Part shown: positions 7,946-15,886 of the stretch, one piece after another
Layout: each line of letters begins with the position of its first letter
Position numbering within the stretch: position 1 is the first letter of the stretch
Source of the DNA: Pseudomonas sp. S31
Lineage (GTDB): Bacteria; Pseudomonadota; Gammaproteobacteria; Pseudomonadales; Pseudomonadaceae
Direction of reading: 5' to 3'
DNA: 64,000 nucleotides
Assembly (NCBI RefSeq): GCF_016648105.1
Contig: NZ_JACVVE010000020.1
Span: 1-64,000 of the forward strand
Translations under genes and position numbers: made by a program
The notes under the pieces: model-generated
The model's input: only the letters and a program-made list of their open reading frames with translations
Database searches by the model: none
Told to the model about the DNA's origin: nothing

Positions 7946-8692
7946 TCAGACCTGAGTAACGCTGTTCTCTGGCGCTGCACTCGGCACCGCTGCCGCCGTG
8001 GCCGCAGGGGCTGCTGCCGGTTTCGCCGCAGCCGGCTTGGCTGGGGCTTTTCTCACCGCCGGCTTTTTCGCCGCAGCAGGCTTGGTCGCCGGCTTGGCGG
8101 CCGCCTTGGGCGCAGCAGGCTTGGCTGCAGGTTTTGCCGCCGCAGTCTTCGCAGCTGGTTTCGCCGCCGCGGTCTTGGCTGCCGCGGTTTTGCCCGCAGG
8201 CTTGGTGGCTGCCTTGGCCAGTGGCTTGGCTGCAGTCTTGCTGGCCGCAGGCTTGGCCGCTGCCGAGCGCGACGAAACCGGCGTCACCGAGGCCCCGGTC
8301 AGTTTCTCGATCTGCTTGGTCAGGCTGTCGACCTGCTGGTGCAGGGCCTTGATCTCGTTGCGGCTCGGTACACCAAGACGCGAGATGGCGCTGTTCAGGC
8401 GCTTGTCGAAGGCTTCTTCGAGTTCGCTCCACTTGCCCAGCGCGCGGTCCTTGACGCCGGAAACGCGCGAGGTGGTCGACGACTTGGCGCTGTCGGTCAC
8501 GTCCTCGGCGGTCTTCTTCGCCTGTTTCTCGGCCTTCTCGCCATCCTTCACCAGCGAGTCGAACAGCTTCGAGCCGTCCTGGTCGATCTTCGAGTAGATA
8601 CCCAACCCCGCCAGCCAGATCTTGCGGGAGTACTTCTCGATCCCGCCGACCCAGGAGCTGCCTTCTTTGTCGGTATTCTTCTTGCCAGCCAT
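7946..8692 (-). CDS. phaF: PHA granule phasin and nucleoid-binding protein PhaF
   Basis: PhaF coats PHA granules and ties them to the nucleoid for even segregation at division. The 248-aa protein has an N-terminal phasin domain (about residues 1-145, with KIWLAGLGIYSK and a coiled-coil stretch up to KQIEKLTG) homologous to PhaI, then a histone-H1-like tail of AAAKPA/KPAAK repeats (about 146-240) that binds DNA. The ATG at 8692 gives MAGKKNTDKE; the upstream in-frame extension overlaps phaI and is rejected. It is co-transcribed with phaI, 10 bases apart. Repeat number in the tail differs among strains. Confidence 0.96.
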   Translation of the reverse strand: MAGKKNTDKEGSSWVGGIEKYSRKIWLAGLGIYSKIDQDGSKLFDSLVKDGEKAEKQAKKTAEDVTDSAKSSTTSRVSGVKDRALGKWSELEEAFDKRLNSAISRLGVPSRNEIKALHQQVDSLTKQIEKLTGASVTPVSSRSAAAKPAASKTAAKPLAKAATKPAGKTAAAKTAAAKPAAKTAAAKPAAKPAAPKAAAKPATKPAAAKKPAVRKAPAKPAAAKPAAAPAATAAAVPSAAPENSVTQV

Positions 8693-8702
8693 CCTGCTCT
8701 CC

Positions 8703-9122
8703 TTATGGTTTGTGCGCGACGCGCTCGAGCAGCTCATGCAGCTGTTCAAGCTTGATGGACAACGCCTCAACGTCATGTTTAGACGGAATGCCGAGGCGAT
8801 TCAAGGCGCGCCCGACCCGAGCGTCGAACGCCCGCTCGATCTTGTCGAGCTGCAGCTCCACAAGGCCGGGCACGCGGCTGACCTCCTCGGTCGCTTCATC
8901 GATCTGATGGTTGGCGGCATCCAGCGCCTTGTCGACGCGTTTCTTGCCACGTTTCTCGACCCCTTCACCGGCCTTGACCAGCTCCTTGAAGTAGTCGGAG
9001 CCTTCCTGGCCGACCCGCGCATAAGCGCCGATGCCCGCCAGCCAGATCTTGCGCGCGTAGCCGCGCACCTCGCCCAGGGTGCCTGTGGCGTCGTCCTTTT
9101 TCTTCACGTTCACGTTGGCCAT
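8703..9122 (-). CDS. phaI: Minor phasin PhaI
   Basis: Granule-associated phasin, 139 aa, homologous to the N-terminal domain of PhaF (shared KIWLAGIGAYARVGQEGSDYF-like block at about residues 21-41, and a C-terminal helix with RALNRLGIPSKHDVEAL). The start is set at the ATG at 9122, which gives MANVNVKKKDD and has a GAGGT ribosome-binding site. It is the first gene of the phaIF operon, transcribed against phaC1ZC2D. A palindrome that may bind PhaD lies 73-84 bases upstream. Confidence 0.96.
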   Translation of the reverse strand: MANVNVKKKDDATGTLGEVRGYARKIWLAGIGAYARVGQEGSDYFKELVKAGEGVEKRGKKRVDKALDAANHQIDEATEEVSRVPGLVELQLDKIERAFDARVGRALNRLGIPSKHDVEALSIKLEQLHELLERVAHKP

Positions 9123-9194
9123 GCTCTGTACCTCATGCTCGTTCAAGGAGGGAGGGGTGCCCGTGGAGCCGGGCTTGAGCATAAGGTAGAGAGG

Positions 9195-9206
9195 GATTTT
9201 AGAATC
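9195..9206. promoter_or_regulatory. Palindrome upstream of phaI, candidate PhaD operator
   Basis: GATT-TTAG-AATC resembles the phaC1 upstream palindrome at 2693-2706 in arm sequence and 4-base centre. It lies between phaI and the next gene, where the phaIF promoter must be. Confidence 0.4.
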
Positions 9207-9235
9207 TTCACCCTAAGGTGCTTGCAGCCGGTGCT

Positions 9236-9511
9236 TCAGGCCAGGGCCTTGTCCAGCGCGCGCTCGATCTCGCTCTTGATGCTGCTGCCCATGATCGACA
9301 GCATCATGCCCAGCTTGAGGTCGACACGAATGCTGTCGTCGAAGATCTGCACGCTGCCGCTGGCGCCGCTGCGCGCCACGTCGACCCGGTCGCCGTTCCA
9401 GGTCGCCTTGAGGTCGTATTCGCGAGCCAGTTTGTCCACCAGTGCTTCGGCCTTGGCACGGGCGGCGTCGCGGCCGAGGGAATGTTTGCGTTCGACGCTG
9501 ATCTGAGTCAT
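9236..9511 (-). CDS. Polyhydroxyalkanoic acid system family protein
   Basis: A 91-aa protein of the family annotated as putative polyhydroxyalkanoic acid system protein (PHA_gran_rgn). It starts MTQISVERKHSLGRDAARAKAE and continues with the family's VDKLAREYDLKATWNGD block. The biochemical role is not established; family members sit next to phasin genes, which supports a granule link. The ATG at 9511 is chosen over a longer in-frame extension that would cross the ubiE promoter. It is transcribed with, or just upstream of, phaIF and divergently from ubiE. Confidence 0.8.
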   Translation of the reverse strand: MTQISVERKHSLGRDAARAKAEALVDKLAREYDLKATWNGDRVDVARSGASGSVQIFDDSIRVDLKLGMMLSIMGSSIKSEIERALDKALA

Positions 9512-9637
9512 GCAGGCGGTCCTGTACTGAAAAGACAATGGGCGCATTATGCCCGTGCCCGGCGGGCCGTACACCCCGCCAAGACAAAACCGCCGGTACA
9601 CCCTAGAATGGCGGGTAATTTTTTCCGGTGAAGCGAT

Positions 9638-10408
9638 ATGAACGACCAGCGCAAAGGCGAACACGCCGAACCCACCACCCATTTCGGCTACCAGGACGTC
9701 CCGGAAAGCCAGAAAGCGAAAAAAGTCGCCGAAGTGTTCCACTCAGTGGCCGCCAAGTACGACCTGATGAACGACGTGCTTTCCGGTGGCATGCACCGCC
9801 TGTGGAAGCGCTTCACCATCGAGCTGTCGGGCGTGCGCGCCGGCAACCGCGTGCTGGACATCGCCGGTGGCACCGGCGACCTGGCCGCCAAGTTCTCGCG
9901 TCTTGTCGGCCCGACCGGCCAGGTGGTACTCGCCGACATCAACGATTCGATGCTCAAGGTCGGCCGTGACCGCCTGCTCGACCGCGGCGTGGCCGGCAAC
10001 ATCGAATTCGTCCAGGCCGACGCCGAGAAGCTGCCGTTCCCGGACAACCACTTCGACTGCGTGACCATCGCCTTCGGCCTGCGCAACGTCACCCACAAGG
10101 ACGAAGCCATCCGCTCGATGCTGCGCGTGCTCAAACCGGGCGGGCGCCTGTTGATCCTGGAATTCTCCAAGCCGACCAACAAGTTGATGTCCAAGGCCTA
10201 CGATGCCTACTCGTTCGCCTTCATGCCGCTGGCTGGCAAGCTGATCACCAACGACTCGGAAAGCTACCGTTACCTCGCCGAATCGATCCGCATGCACCCC
10301 GACCAGGAAACCCTCAAGGCCATGATGGTCGACGCCGGCTTCGACCGCGTCACCTACCACAACATGACCAGCGGCATCGTTGCCGTGCATCGGGGAATCA
10401 AGCCCTGA
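9638..10408 (+). CDS. ubiE: Ubiquinone/menaquinone C-methyltransferase UbiE
   Basis: SAM-dependent C-methyltransferase that methylates the benzoquinol ring in ubiquinone biosynthesis (2-polyprenyl-6-methoxy-1,4-benzoquinol methylation). The 256-aa protein has the class I SAM motif LDIAGGTGDLAAKF near residue 73, a DINDSML acidic motif and the UbiE signatures YDLMNDVLSGGMHRLWK and RVLKPGGRLLILEFSKP. The stop overlaps the ubiJ ATG (TGATG), so ubiE-ubiJ-ubiB form a coupled operon. Confidence 0.97.
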   Translation: MNDQRKGEHAEPTTHFGYQDVPESQKAKKVAEVFHSVAAKYDLMNDVLSGGMHRLWKRFTIELSGVRAGNRVLDIAGGTGDLAAKFSRLVGPTGQVVLADINDSMLKVGRDRLLDRGVAGNIEFVQADAEKLPFPDNHFDCVTIAFGLRNVTHKDEAIRSMLRVLKPGGRLLILEFSKPTNKLMSKAYDAYSFAFMPLAGKLITNDSESYRYLAESIRMHPDQETLKAMMVDAGFDRVTYHNMTSGIVAVHRGIKP

Positions 10409-11031
10409 TGCTCCTGGCCGGGCTGCTCGCCAGCGTCGAACATGGCCTGAACCGCGTCTTGCGCATGGACAGCACGGCCCTGCCGCGCCTGGCCGCGCTG
10501 GAAGGCAAGGTCATCGAGATCGACTGCCGCCAGCCGGCCTTGCAGGTGTTCATCCTGCCCGATGAAGACGGCCTGATGCTCGCCGCCCACTGGGAAGGCG
10601 AGGTCCATTGCAGCCTCGTGGCGCCTGCCGGCAGCCTGGTGCAACTGGCCGTGGCCAAGGACAAGACCGCCGTGCTGCACAGCCCGCAGGTCGAGCTGCA
10701 TGGCGACAGCGCCGTGCTGCTCGACCTGTTCGGCGTGCTGCAAGACCTGGAGCTGGACTGGGAGCATGAGCTGCAACGCTGGCTCGGCCCGGTCGCCACG
10801 GCGCTGCTGGCCGGCCACGTGCGTCTGCGCGCGCGCTGGACCCGGCAGGGCCTGGCGCGCTTCGGCCAGAACCTCTCCGAATACCTGGCAGAAGAGTCTC
10901 GCACCCTGGTCGGCAAGCGCGAAGCCGAAGCCGCCTTCAGCGAGCTCGATGCCCTCAAGCTCGACATAGAACGCCTCGAGGCGCGCCTGCTGCGCCTCTC
11001 CCGCCACCTTGATACCAGCGATAACGCATGA
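10408..11031 (+). CDS. ubiJ: Ubiquinone biosynthesis accessory factor UbiJ
   Basis: UbiJ is an SCP2-domain protein that binds ubiquinone intermediates and works with UbiK in the soluble Ubi metabolon. The 207-aa sequence has an N-terminal SCP2-like lipid-binding region (about residues 15-110) and a charged helical C-terminal part (about 150-200, coiled-coil-like). Sequence conservation in this family is low, so the call rests on size, fold pattern and its place between ubiE and ubiB. It overlaps both neighbours by 1 and 4 bases, a sign of translational coupling. Confidence 0.88.
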   Translation: MLLAGLLASVEHGLNRVLRMDSTALPRLAALEGKVIEIDCRQPALQVFILPDEDGLMLAAHWEGEVHCSLVAPAGSLVQLAVAKDKTAVLHSPQVELHGDSAVLLDLFGVLQDLELDWEHELQRWLGPVATALLAGHVRLRARWTRQGLARFGQNLSEYLAEESRTLVGKREAEAAFSELDALKLDIERLEARLLRLSRHLDTSDNA

Positions 11032-12647
11032 AGCTGCTCGCCGTCCGCCGTCTCTTCCGCATCCAGCGCGTGGTGATCCGCTACCGTCTCGATGACCTGC
11101 TGTTCGACATGCCCCTACCCTGGTGGCTGATGAGCCTGCGTCTGCTCATGCCCTGGCGCTGGCTGCCGCGCAAGCCCAGCGAACTCAGCCGCGGCGCGCG
11201 CCTGCGCCTGGCGCTGCAGGACCTGGGGCCGATATTCATCAAGTTCGGCCAGTTGCTGTCGACCCGCCGCGACCTGCTGCCCAACGACATCGCCGACGAG
11301 CTGATGCTGCTGCAGGACCGCGTCCCGCCGTTCGACCCCAAGCAGGCCGTGGCGCTGATCGAGGCACAGCTGGGCGCCCCGGTGGCGCAGGTCTTCAGCC
11401 GCTTCGACGTCGAACCGCTGGCCTCGGCCTCGGTGGCCCAGGTGCATGCCGCGCGCCTGAAGAGTGGCGAAGAGGTGGTGGTCAAGGTGGTGCGCCCGGG
11501 CCTGAAGCCGGTGATCGCCCAGGACCTGGCCTGGCTGTTCCTGATCGCCAAGGCCGCCGAACGCGCCTCGGCCGACGCCCGGCGCCTGCATCCGGTGGAA
11601 ATCGTCGGCGACTACGAGAAGACCATCTACGACGAGCTCGACCTGCTCCGCGAGGCCGCCAACGCCAGCCAGCTGCGACGCAATTTCGAAGGCTCCGAGC
11701 TGATGTACGTGCCCCAGGTCTACTGGGACCTGTGCCGGCCCAAGGTGCTGGTGATGGAACGCATCTACGGCGTGCCGGTCACCGACATGGCGACCCTGGC
11801 CGACCAGCGCACCGACATGAAGCTGCTGGCCGAGCGTGGTGTCGAGGTGTTCTTCACCCAAGTGTTCCGCGACAGCTTCTTCCATGCCGACATGCACCCG
11901 GGCAACATCTTCGTCAGCACGGTCAAGCCGTGGAGCCCGCAGTACATCGCCATCGACTGCGGCATCGTCGGCAGCCTCACCGCCGAGGACCAGGACTATC
12001 TGGCGCGCAACCTGATCGCCTTCTTCAAGCGCGACTACCGCCGCGTCGCCGAGCTGCACATCGACTCGGGCTGGGTCCCGGCGCAAACCAAGGTCAACGA
12101 GTTCGAGGCGGCGATCCGCACCGTGTGCGAGCCGATCTTCGAAAAGCCGCTCAAGGATATTTCCTTCGGCCAGGTGCTGATGCGCCTGTTCCAGACCGCC
12201 CGGCGCTTCAACATGGAAGTCCAGCCGCAGCTGGTGCTGCTGCAAAAGACCCTGCTCAACATCGAAGGACTGGGCCGCCAGCTGTACCCCGATCTGGACC
12301 TGTGGAGCACCGCCAAGCCCTTCCTGGAACGCTGGATGCGCGAGCGCATGAGCCCCAAGGCGGTCATCGGCAACCTCTACAGCCAAGCCGAGCAACTGCC
12401 GCACCTGGCCGGCATGACCCGCGACCTGCTCGAGCGCCTGTCGCAACCGCACTTGCACGACCCGCAACTGCCCGAGAGGCGTCGCCAGGGCGACCGTTGG
12501 GCCCTGCGCCTGCTCGGCGCCGGCCTGCTCGGCGGTGGTGCGGTACTGGCCGCTGGCGCCGCCGAAGCCGCCAGCCTGGCCGCGCCAGCTGCCTGGCCGG
12601 CCTGGTTGATGCTGGCCGCTGGCCTTTACCTGATCGTGCGCCAATAG
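11028..12647 (+). CDS. ubiB: Ubiquinone biosynthesis regulatory kinase-like UbiB
   Basis: UbiB belongs to the atypical ABC1/ADCK/COQ8 kinase-like ATPase family and is needed for ubiquinone synthesis, probably by helping extract lipid intermediates from the membrane. The 539-aa protein carries the family KxGQ motif (KFGQLLSTRRDLLP near residue 66), an ATP-binding VxVKVxRPG stretch, catalytic HADMHPGN near residue 285 and a Mg-binding IDCGIVG. Two hydrophobic helices close the C-terminus (about 495-537). ATGA overlap with ubiJ. Confidence 0.96.
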   Translation: MKLLAVRRLFRIQRVVIRYRLDDLLFDMPLPWWLMSLRLLMPWRWLPRKPSELSRGARLRLALQDLGPIFIKFGQLLSTRRDLLPNDIADELMLLQDRVPPFDPKQAVALIEAQLGAPVAQVFSRFDVEPLASASVAQVHAARLKSGEEVVVKVVRPGLKPVIAQDLAWLFLIAKAAERASADARRLHPVEIVGDYEKTIYDELDLLREAANASQLRRNFEGSELMYVPQVYWDLCRPKVLVMERIYGVPVTDMATLADQRTDMKLLAERGVEVFFTQVFRDSFFHADMHPGNIFVSTVKPWSPQYIAIDCGIVGSLTAEDQDYLARNLIAFFKRDYRRVAELHIDSGWVPAQTKVNEFEAAIRTVCEPIFEKPLKDISFGQVLMRLFQTARRFNMEVQPQLVLLQKTLLNIEGLGRQLYPDLDLWSTAKPFLERWMRERMSPKAVIGNLYSQAEQLPHLAGMTRDLLERLSQPHLHDPQLPERRRQGDRWALRLLGAGLLGGGAVLAAGAAEAASLAAPAAWPAWLMLAAGLYLIVRQ

Positions 12648-12719
12648 CCAGCAACGCTGCTGACTGGCACACTAGCGCAAAGGGCCCGGTACGGGAGCGG
12701 GCCTGATTTGGAGTCGACG

Positions 12720-13112
12720 ATGAAAGACTGGCTGGACGAGATCAAGTGGAACGACGACGGCCTGGTACCGGCCATCGCCCAGGACCACAAGACCGGACGC
12801 GTGCTGATGATGGCCTGGATGAACCGCGAATCGCTGGCCCTGACCGCCGCCGAACAACGCGCCATCTACTGGTCGCGCTCGCGTGGCAAGCTGTGGCGCA
12901 AGGGCGAGGAATCCGGCCATGTGCAGAAGCTGCACGAAATGCGCCTGGACTGCGATGCCGACGTGATCATCCTGATGGTCGAGCAACTGGGCCACATCGC
13001 CTGCCATACCGGCCGCGAGAGCTGCTTCTATCGTGTCTTCGAGAACGGCCAGTGGAACACCGTCGACCCGGTCCTGAAGGACCCGCACGCCATCTACAAT
13101 GCAGGACACTGA
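12720..13112 (+). CDS. hisI: Phosphoribosyl-AMP cyclohydrolase
   Basis: Catalyses the third step of histidine biosynthesis, opening the adenine ring of phosphoribosyl-AMP in the cytoplasm. The 130-aa protein shows the Zn/Mg-binding motif LDCDADVIILMVEQ and HIACHTGRESCFY, which contain the metal-ligand cysteines and aspartates. The ATG at 12720 (MKDWLDEIKW), preceded by GGAG, is chosen over an in-frame TTG 12 bases upstream. As usual in pseudomonads the cyclohydrolase and pyrophosphohydrolase are separate genes; hisE follows after one base. Confidence 0.96.
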   Translation: MKDWLDEIKWNDDGLVPAIAQDHKTGRVLMMAWMNRESLALTAAEQRAIYWSRSRGKLWRKGEESGHVQKLHEMRLDCDADVIILMVEQLGHIACHTGRESCFYRVFENGQWNTVDPVLKDPHAIYNAGH

Positions 13113-13113
13113 C

Positions 13114-13449
13114 ATGAGCGACACCCTCGCGCGCCTGGCCGAAGTGCTGGAACAACGCAAGCAAGCGGCCCCCGACAGCTCCTACGTGGCCAGCCTGTAC
13201 CACAAGGGCCTGAACAAGATTCTGGAAAAGCTCGGCGAAGAGTCCGTCGAGACCATCATCGCTGCCAAGGACGCCGCCATCAGCCACGACTGCAGCGACG
13301 TCATCTACGAAACCGCCGACCTGTGGTTTCATAGCCTGGTGATGCTCAGCGCGCTGGGCCAGCACCCACAAGCCGTGCTCGATGAACTGGAGCGCCGCTT
13401 CGGCCTGTCCGGGCACGATGAAAAGGCCGCGAGACAGCCGTCTGCCTGA
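13114..13449 (+). CDS. hisE: Phosphoribosyl-ATP pyrophosphatase
   Basis: Catalyses the second step of histidine biosynthesis, cleaving pyrophosphate from phosphoribosyl-ATP. The 111-aa all-alpha MazG-like protein contains the motif KLGEESVETIIAAKD and the ExxD pair in YETADLWFHSLVML that hold Mg. The ATG at 13114 gives MSDTLARLAEV; an upstream in-frame ATG lies inside hisI and is rejected. A REP pair separates it from tatA. Confidence 0.95.
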   Translation: MSDTLARLAEVLEQRKQAAPDSSYVASLYHKGLNKILEKLGEESVETIIAAKDAAISHDCSDVIYETADLWFHSLVMLSALGQHPQAVLDELERRFGLSGHDEKAARQPSA

Positions 13450-13470
13450 AGTGCCGGGGCGCATGCTGCC

Positions 13471-13559
13471 CCTGTGAGAGCGGGCTTGCCCGCGAAGAAC
13501 ATAACGCGATGGATGGCACCGGCTTTGCCGGTGTTCGCGGGCAAGCCCGCTCCCACAGG
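13471..13559. repeat. REP palindrome pair
   Basis: Inverted REP units of the variant with TTCGCGGGCAAGCCCGCTCCCACA flank a spacer containing GGCACCGGCTTTGCCGGTG, a second small hairpin. Located between hisE and tatA. Confidence 0.88.
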
Positions 13560-13608
13560 GTGCACCGCTAGCCCTTGGGTTGATTAGATAATTCTCAGGA
13601 GTATGGAT

Positions 13609-13908
13609 ATGGGTATTTTTGACTGGAAACACTGGATCGTCCTGCTGATCGTCGTGGTCCTGGTGTTCGGCACCAAGAAGCTGAAAAACCTCGGCGGCGA
13701 CCTGGGCGAATCGATCAAGGGCTTCCGTAAGGCGATGAGCGACGAAGAGAACAAGCCCGCCGAGCACACCCCGCCACCAGCCCAGCCCGTGCCACCGGTG
13801 CAGGCGCAACAGCAGGCTACCCAGCCACAGAACAGCGCCCCGCAGAACCAGGGCCACACCATCGAAGGCCAGGCCCAACCGGTCCAAGAGCCACAACGGA
13901 AAGACTGA
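13609..13908 (+). CDS. tatA: Twin-arginine translocase subunit TatA
   Basis: TatA oligomers form the protein-conducting element of the Tat system for folded proteins in the inner membrane. The 99-aa protein has one N-terminal transmembrane helix (HWIVLLIVVVLVFG, about residues 8-21), the FGTKKLKN hinge, an amphipathic helix LGGDLGESIKGFRKAM, and a long Gln/Pro-rich tail. The ATG at 13609 is chosen because AGGAG at 13597-13601 is 7 bases away; the in-frame ATG at 13603 is too close. First gene of tatABC. Confidence 0.95.
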   Translation: MGIFDWKHWIVLLIVVVLVFGTKKLKNLGGDLGESIKGFRKAMSDEENKPAEHTPPPAQPVPPVQAQQQATQPQNSAPQNQGHTIEGQAQPVQEPQRKD

Positions 13909-13911
13909 CCC

Positions 13912-14298
13912 ATGTTCGGCATCAGCTTCAGCGAGCTGCTGCTCGTCGGCCTGGTCGCACTGCTGGTGCTCGGCCCCGAGCGCCTTCCAGGTGCCGCGCG
14001 CACCGCAGGGCTGTGGATCGGCCGGCTCAAGCGCAGCTTCAACGCCATCAAGACCGAAGTCGAGCGCGAGATCGGCGCCGACGACATTCGCCGCCAGTTG
14101 CACAACGAGCACATCCTGCAGATGGAACAGGAAGCCAAGCGCATCCTCAACCCGCAGACGCCACCTGCCCAGCAACCCACTGAGCAACCCGCCGCCACTG
14201 CGAGCGAGGTACCCGCCCCTACCGCCCCGGCAACACCGGTGCCTCCGGCCAGTGCCCCTGAGCAGCCTGAACAGCCCCAACCGCCGCGAGCCCCATGA
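13912..14298 (+). CDS. tatB: Twin-arginine translocase subunit TatB
   Basis: TatB pairs with TatC in the receptor complex for twin-arginine signal peptides. The 128-aa protein starts MFGISFSELLLVGLVALLVLG, giving one transmembrane helix with the conserved Glu8, the LGPERLP hinge and an amphipathic helix. The C-terminal ~40 residues are a low-complexity Pro/Ala tail. It starts 3 bases after tatA and overlaps tatC by 4 bases. Confidence 0.95.
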   Translation: MFGISFSELLLVGLVALLVLGPERLPGAARTAGLWIGRLKRSFNAIKTEVEREIGADDIRRQLHNEHILQMEQEAKRILNPQTPPAQQPTEQPAATASEVPAPTAPATPVPPASAPEQPEQPQPPRAP

Positions 14299-15083
14299 GC
14301 GAAAACCCGGACCACGACCAGCCCATGCCGCTGGTCTCGCACCTGACCGAACTGCGCACCCGCCTGTTGCGCTGCGTCGCTGCCATCTTCCTGATCTTCA
14401 TCGGGCTGTTCTCCTTCGCCCAGCAGATCTACACCCTGGTATCGGCGCCCTTGCGCGAGCACTTGCCGGCCAATGCGACGATGATCGCCACCGACGTGGC
14501 CTCGCCGTTCCTGACGCCGTTCAAGCTGACCATGATCGTCTCGCTGTTCCTGGCGATCCCGTTCATCCTCCAGCAGATCTGGGGCTTCATCGCACCCGGG
14601 CTGTACCGCCATGAAAAACGCATCGCCATTCCGTTGCTGATTTCGAGCATCTTCCTGTTCTACGCCGGCATGGCCTTCGCCTATTTCCTGGTGTTCCCGC
14701 TGATGTTCAAATTCTTCGCCGCTGCCACACCGGCAGGCGTCGCGATGATGACCGACATCGCCAACTACCTCGACTTCGTCATGACCCTGTTCTTCGCCTT
14801 CGGCGTGGCCTTCGAGATCCCGGTGGCGGTGGTGCTGCTGGTGTGGATCGGCGTGGTCGACGTGAAGTACCTGAAGAAGATCCGCCCTTATGTGATCATC
14901 GGTTGCTTCGTGGTCGGCATGATCCTCACCCCGCCCGATATCTTCTCGCAGACGCTGCTCGCCGTACCGATGTGGCTGCTGTTCGAGATCGGCGTGCTGT
15001 GTGGCAGCCTGATCCGCAAGCGCGGCCACGAAGACCCCGCCGCCGACGACCACAACGACCAGCCGCCAGCGACCCAACCGTGA
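14295..15083 (+). CDS. tatC: Twin-arginine translocase subunit TatC
   Basis: TatC recognises twin-arginine signal peptides. The 262-aa protein has six transmembrane helices and the conserved N-terminal HLTELRTRLLR, the FAYFLVFPLMFKFF block and ILTPPDIFSQ near residue 212. It overlaps tatB by ATGA and the downstream rsmE by GTGA. Confidence 0.97.
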   Translation: MSENPDHDQPMPLVSHLTELRTRLLRCVAAIFLIFIGLFSFAQQIYTLVSAPLREHLPANATMIATDVASPFLTPFKLTMIVSLFLAIPFILQQIWGFIAPGLYRHEKRIAIPLLISSIFLFYAGMAFAYFLVFPLMFKFFAAATPAGVAMMTDIANYLDFVMTLFFAFGVAFEIPVAVVLLVWIGVVDVKYLKKIRPYVIIGCFVVGMILTPPDIFSQTLLAVPMWLLFEIGVLCGSLIRKRGHEDPAADDHNDQPPATQP

Positions 15084-15787
15084 ACCTGTTGCTATTGGAA
15101 GAGGCCGACTTCGTCTCGGCCGACCGCGTCGTGCTGGCCGACCGGCGCTTCACCCACATGCAGGAGATCCACGGCGTGGCCGTGGGCGACACCTTGCGCG
15201 TGGGCCGTATCGGCGGGTTGATGGGCCAGGCCACGGTGATGCGCCTGGAGCAGCATGAAGCCGAGCTGCAGGTGGCCTTCGACCAGCAACCGCCGGCCAA
15301 GCTGCCATTGACGCTGGTGCTGGCCGTGCCACGGCCGAAGATGCTGCGCCGGCTGTTCCAGACCATCGCCACCCTGGGCGTGCCGCGGCTGATCCTGGTC
15401 AACAGCTACAAGGTCGAGAAAAGCTTCTGGCAGACTCCTTTCCTCAACCCTGAAAACGTGCGCGAGAACCTCATACTCGGCCTCGAGCAGGCGCGCGATA
15501 CGGTGCTGCCTGAGGTGATCATCGAAAAGCGCTTCAAGCCGTTCGTCGAGGATCGTCTGCCAGCCATCGCCCAGGGCAGCCTCGGGCTGGTCGCCCATCC
15601 GGGCGCCTATCCGGCCTGCCCACGCGGCATCGAGGGGCCAGTGACCCTGGCAATCGGCCCGGAGGGCGGCTGGATTCCCTATGAAGTGGATCTGCTGGCC
15701 AAGGCCGGCCTGGCCCCGGTGCAACTGGGTGATCGGATCCTGCGGGTGGAGACTGCAGTCACCGCCCTGCTCTCGCGGATTTTCTGA
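15080..15787 (+). CDS. rsmE: 16S rRNA (uracil(1498)-N3)-methyltransferase RsmE
   Basis: SPOUT-family enzyme that methylates U1498 of 16S rRNA. The 235-aa protein has an N-terminal PUA-like RNA-binding part (RRFTHMQEIHGVAVGD) and the C-terminal knotted domain with LAIGPEGGW, LGDRILRVETA and the final ALLSRIF. The start is a GTG at 15080 whose last bases are the tatC stop (GTGA), consistent with translational coupling. Functionally unrelated to Tat. Confidence 0.94.
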   Translation: MNLLLLEEADFVSADRVVLADRRFTHMQEIHGVAVGDTLRVGRIGGLMGQATVMRLEQHEAELQVAFDQQPPAKLPLTLVLAVPRPKMLRRLFQTIATLGVPRLILVNSYKVEKSFWQTPFLNPENVRENLILGLEQARDTVLPEVIIEKRFKPFVEDRLPAIAQGSLGLVAHPGAYPACPRGIEGPVTLAIGPEGGWIPYEVDLLAKAGLAPVQLGDRILRVETAVTALLSRIF

Positions 15788-15886
15788 CCAATCGGTTAAC
15801 TTTATAGCCATCAAGTTTCCCCGGCGCGGGCCGATGCCCTGGCAACACAACAATAAATCGTGCTGCCACATGCCGGGGAGTCACCT

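Noticed and set aside
12683..12703. GGCCCG/CGGGCC repeat before hisI as an attenuator
   Set aside because: No T-run, no leader peptide with His codons, and it lies close to the ribosome-binding site; weak evidence.
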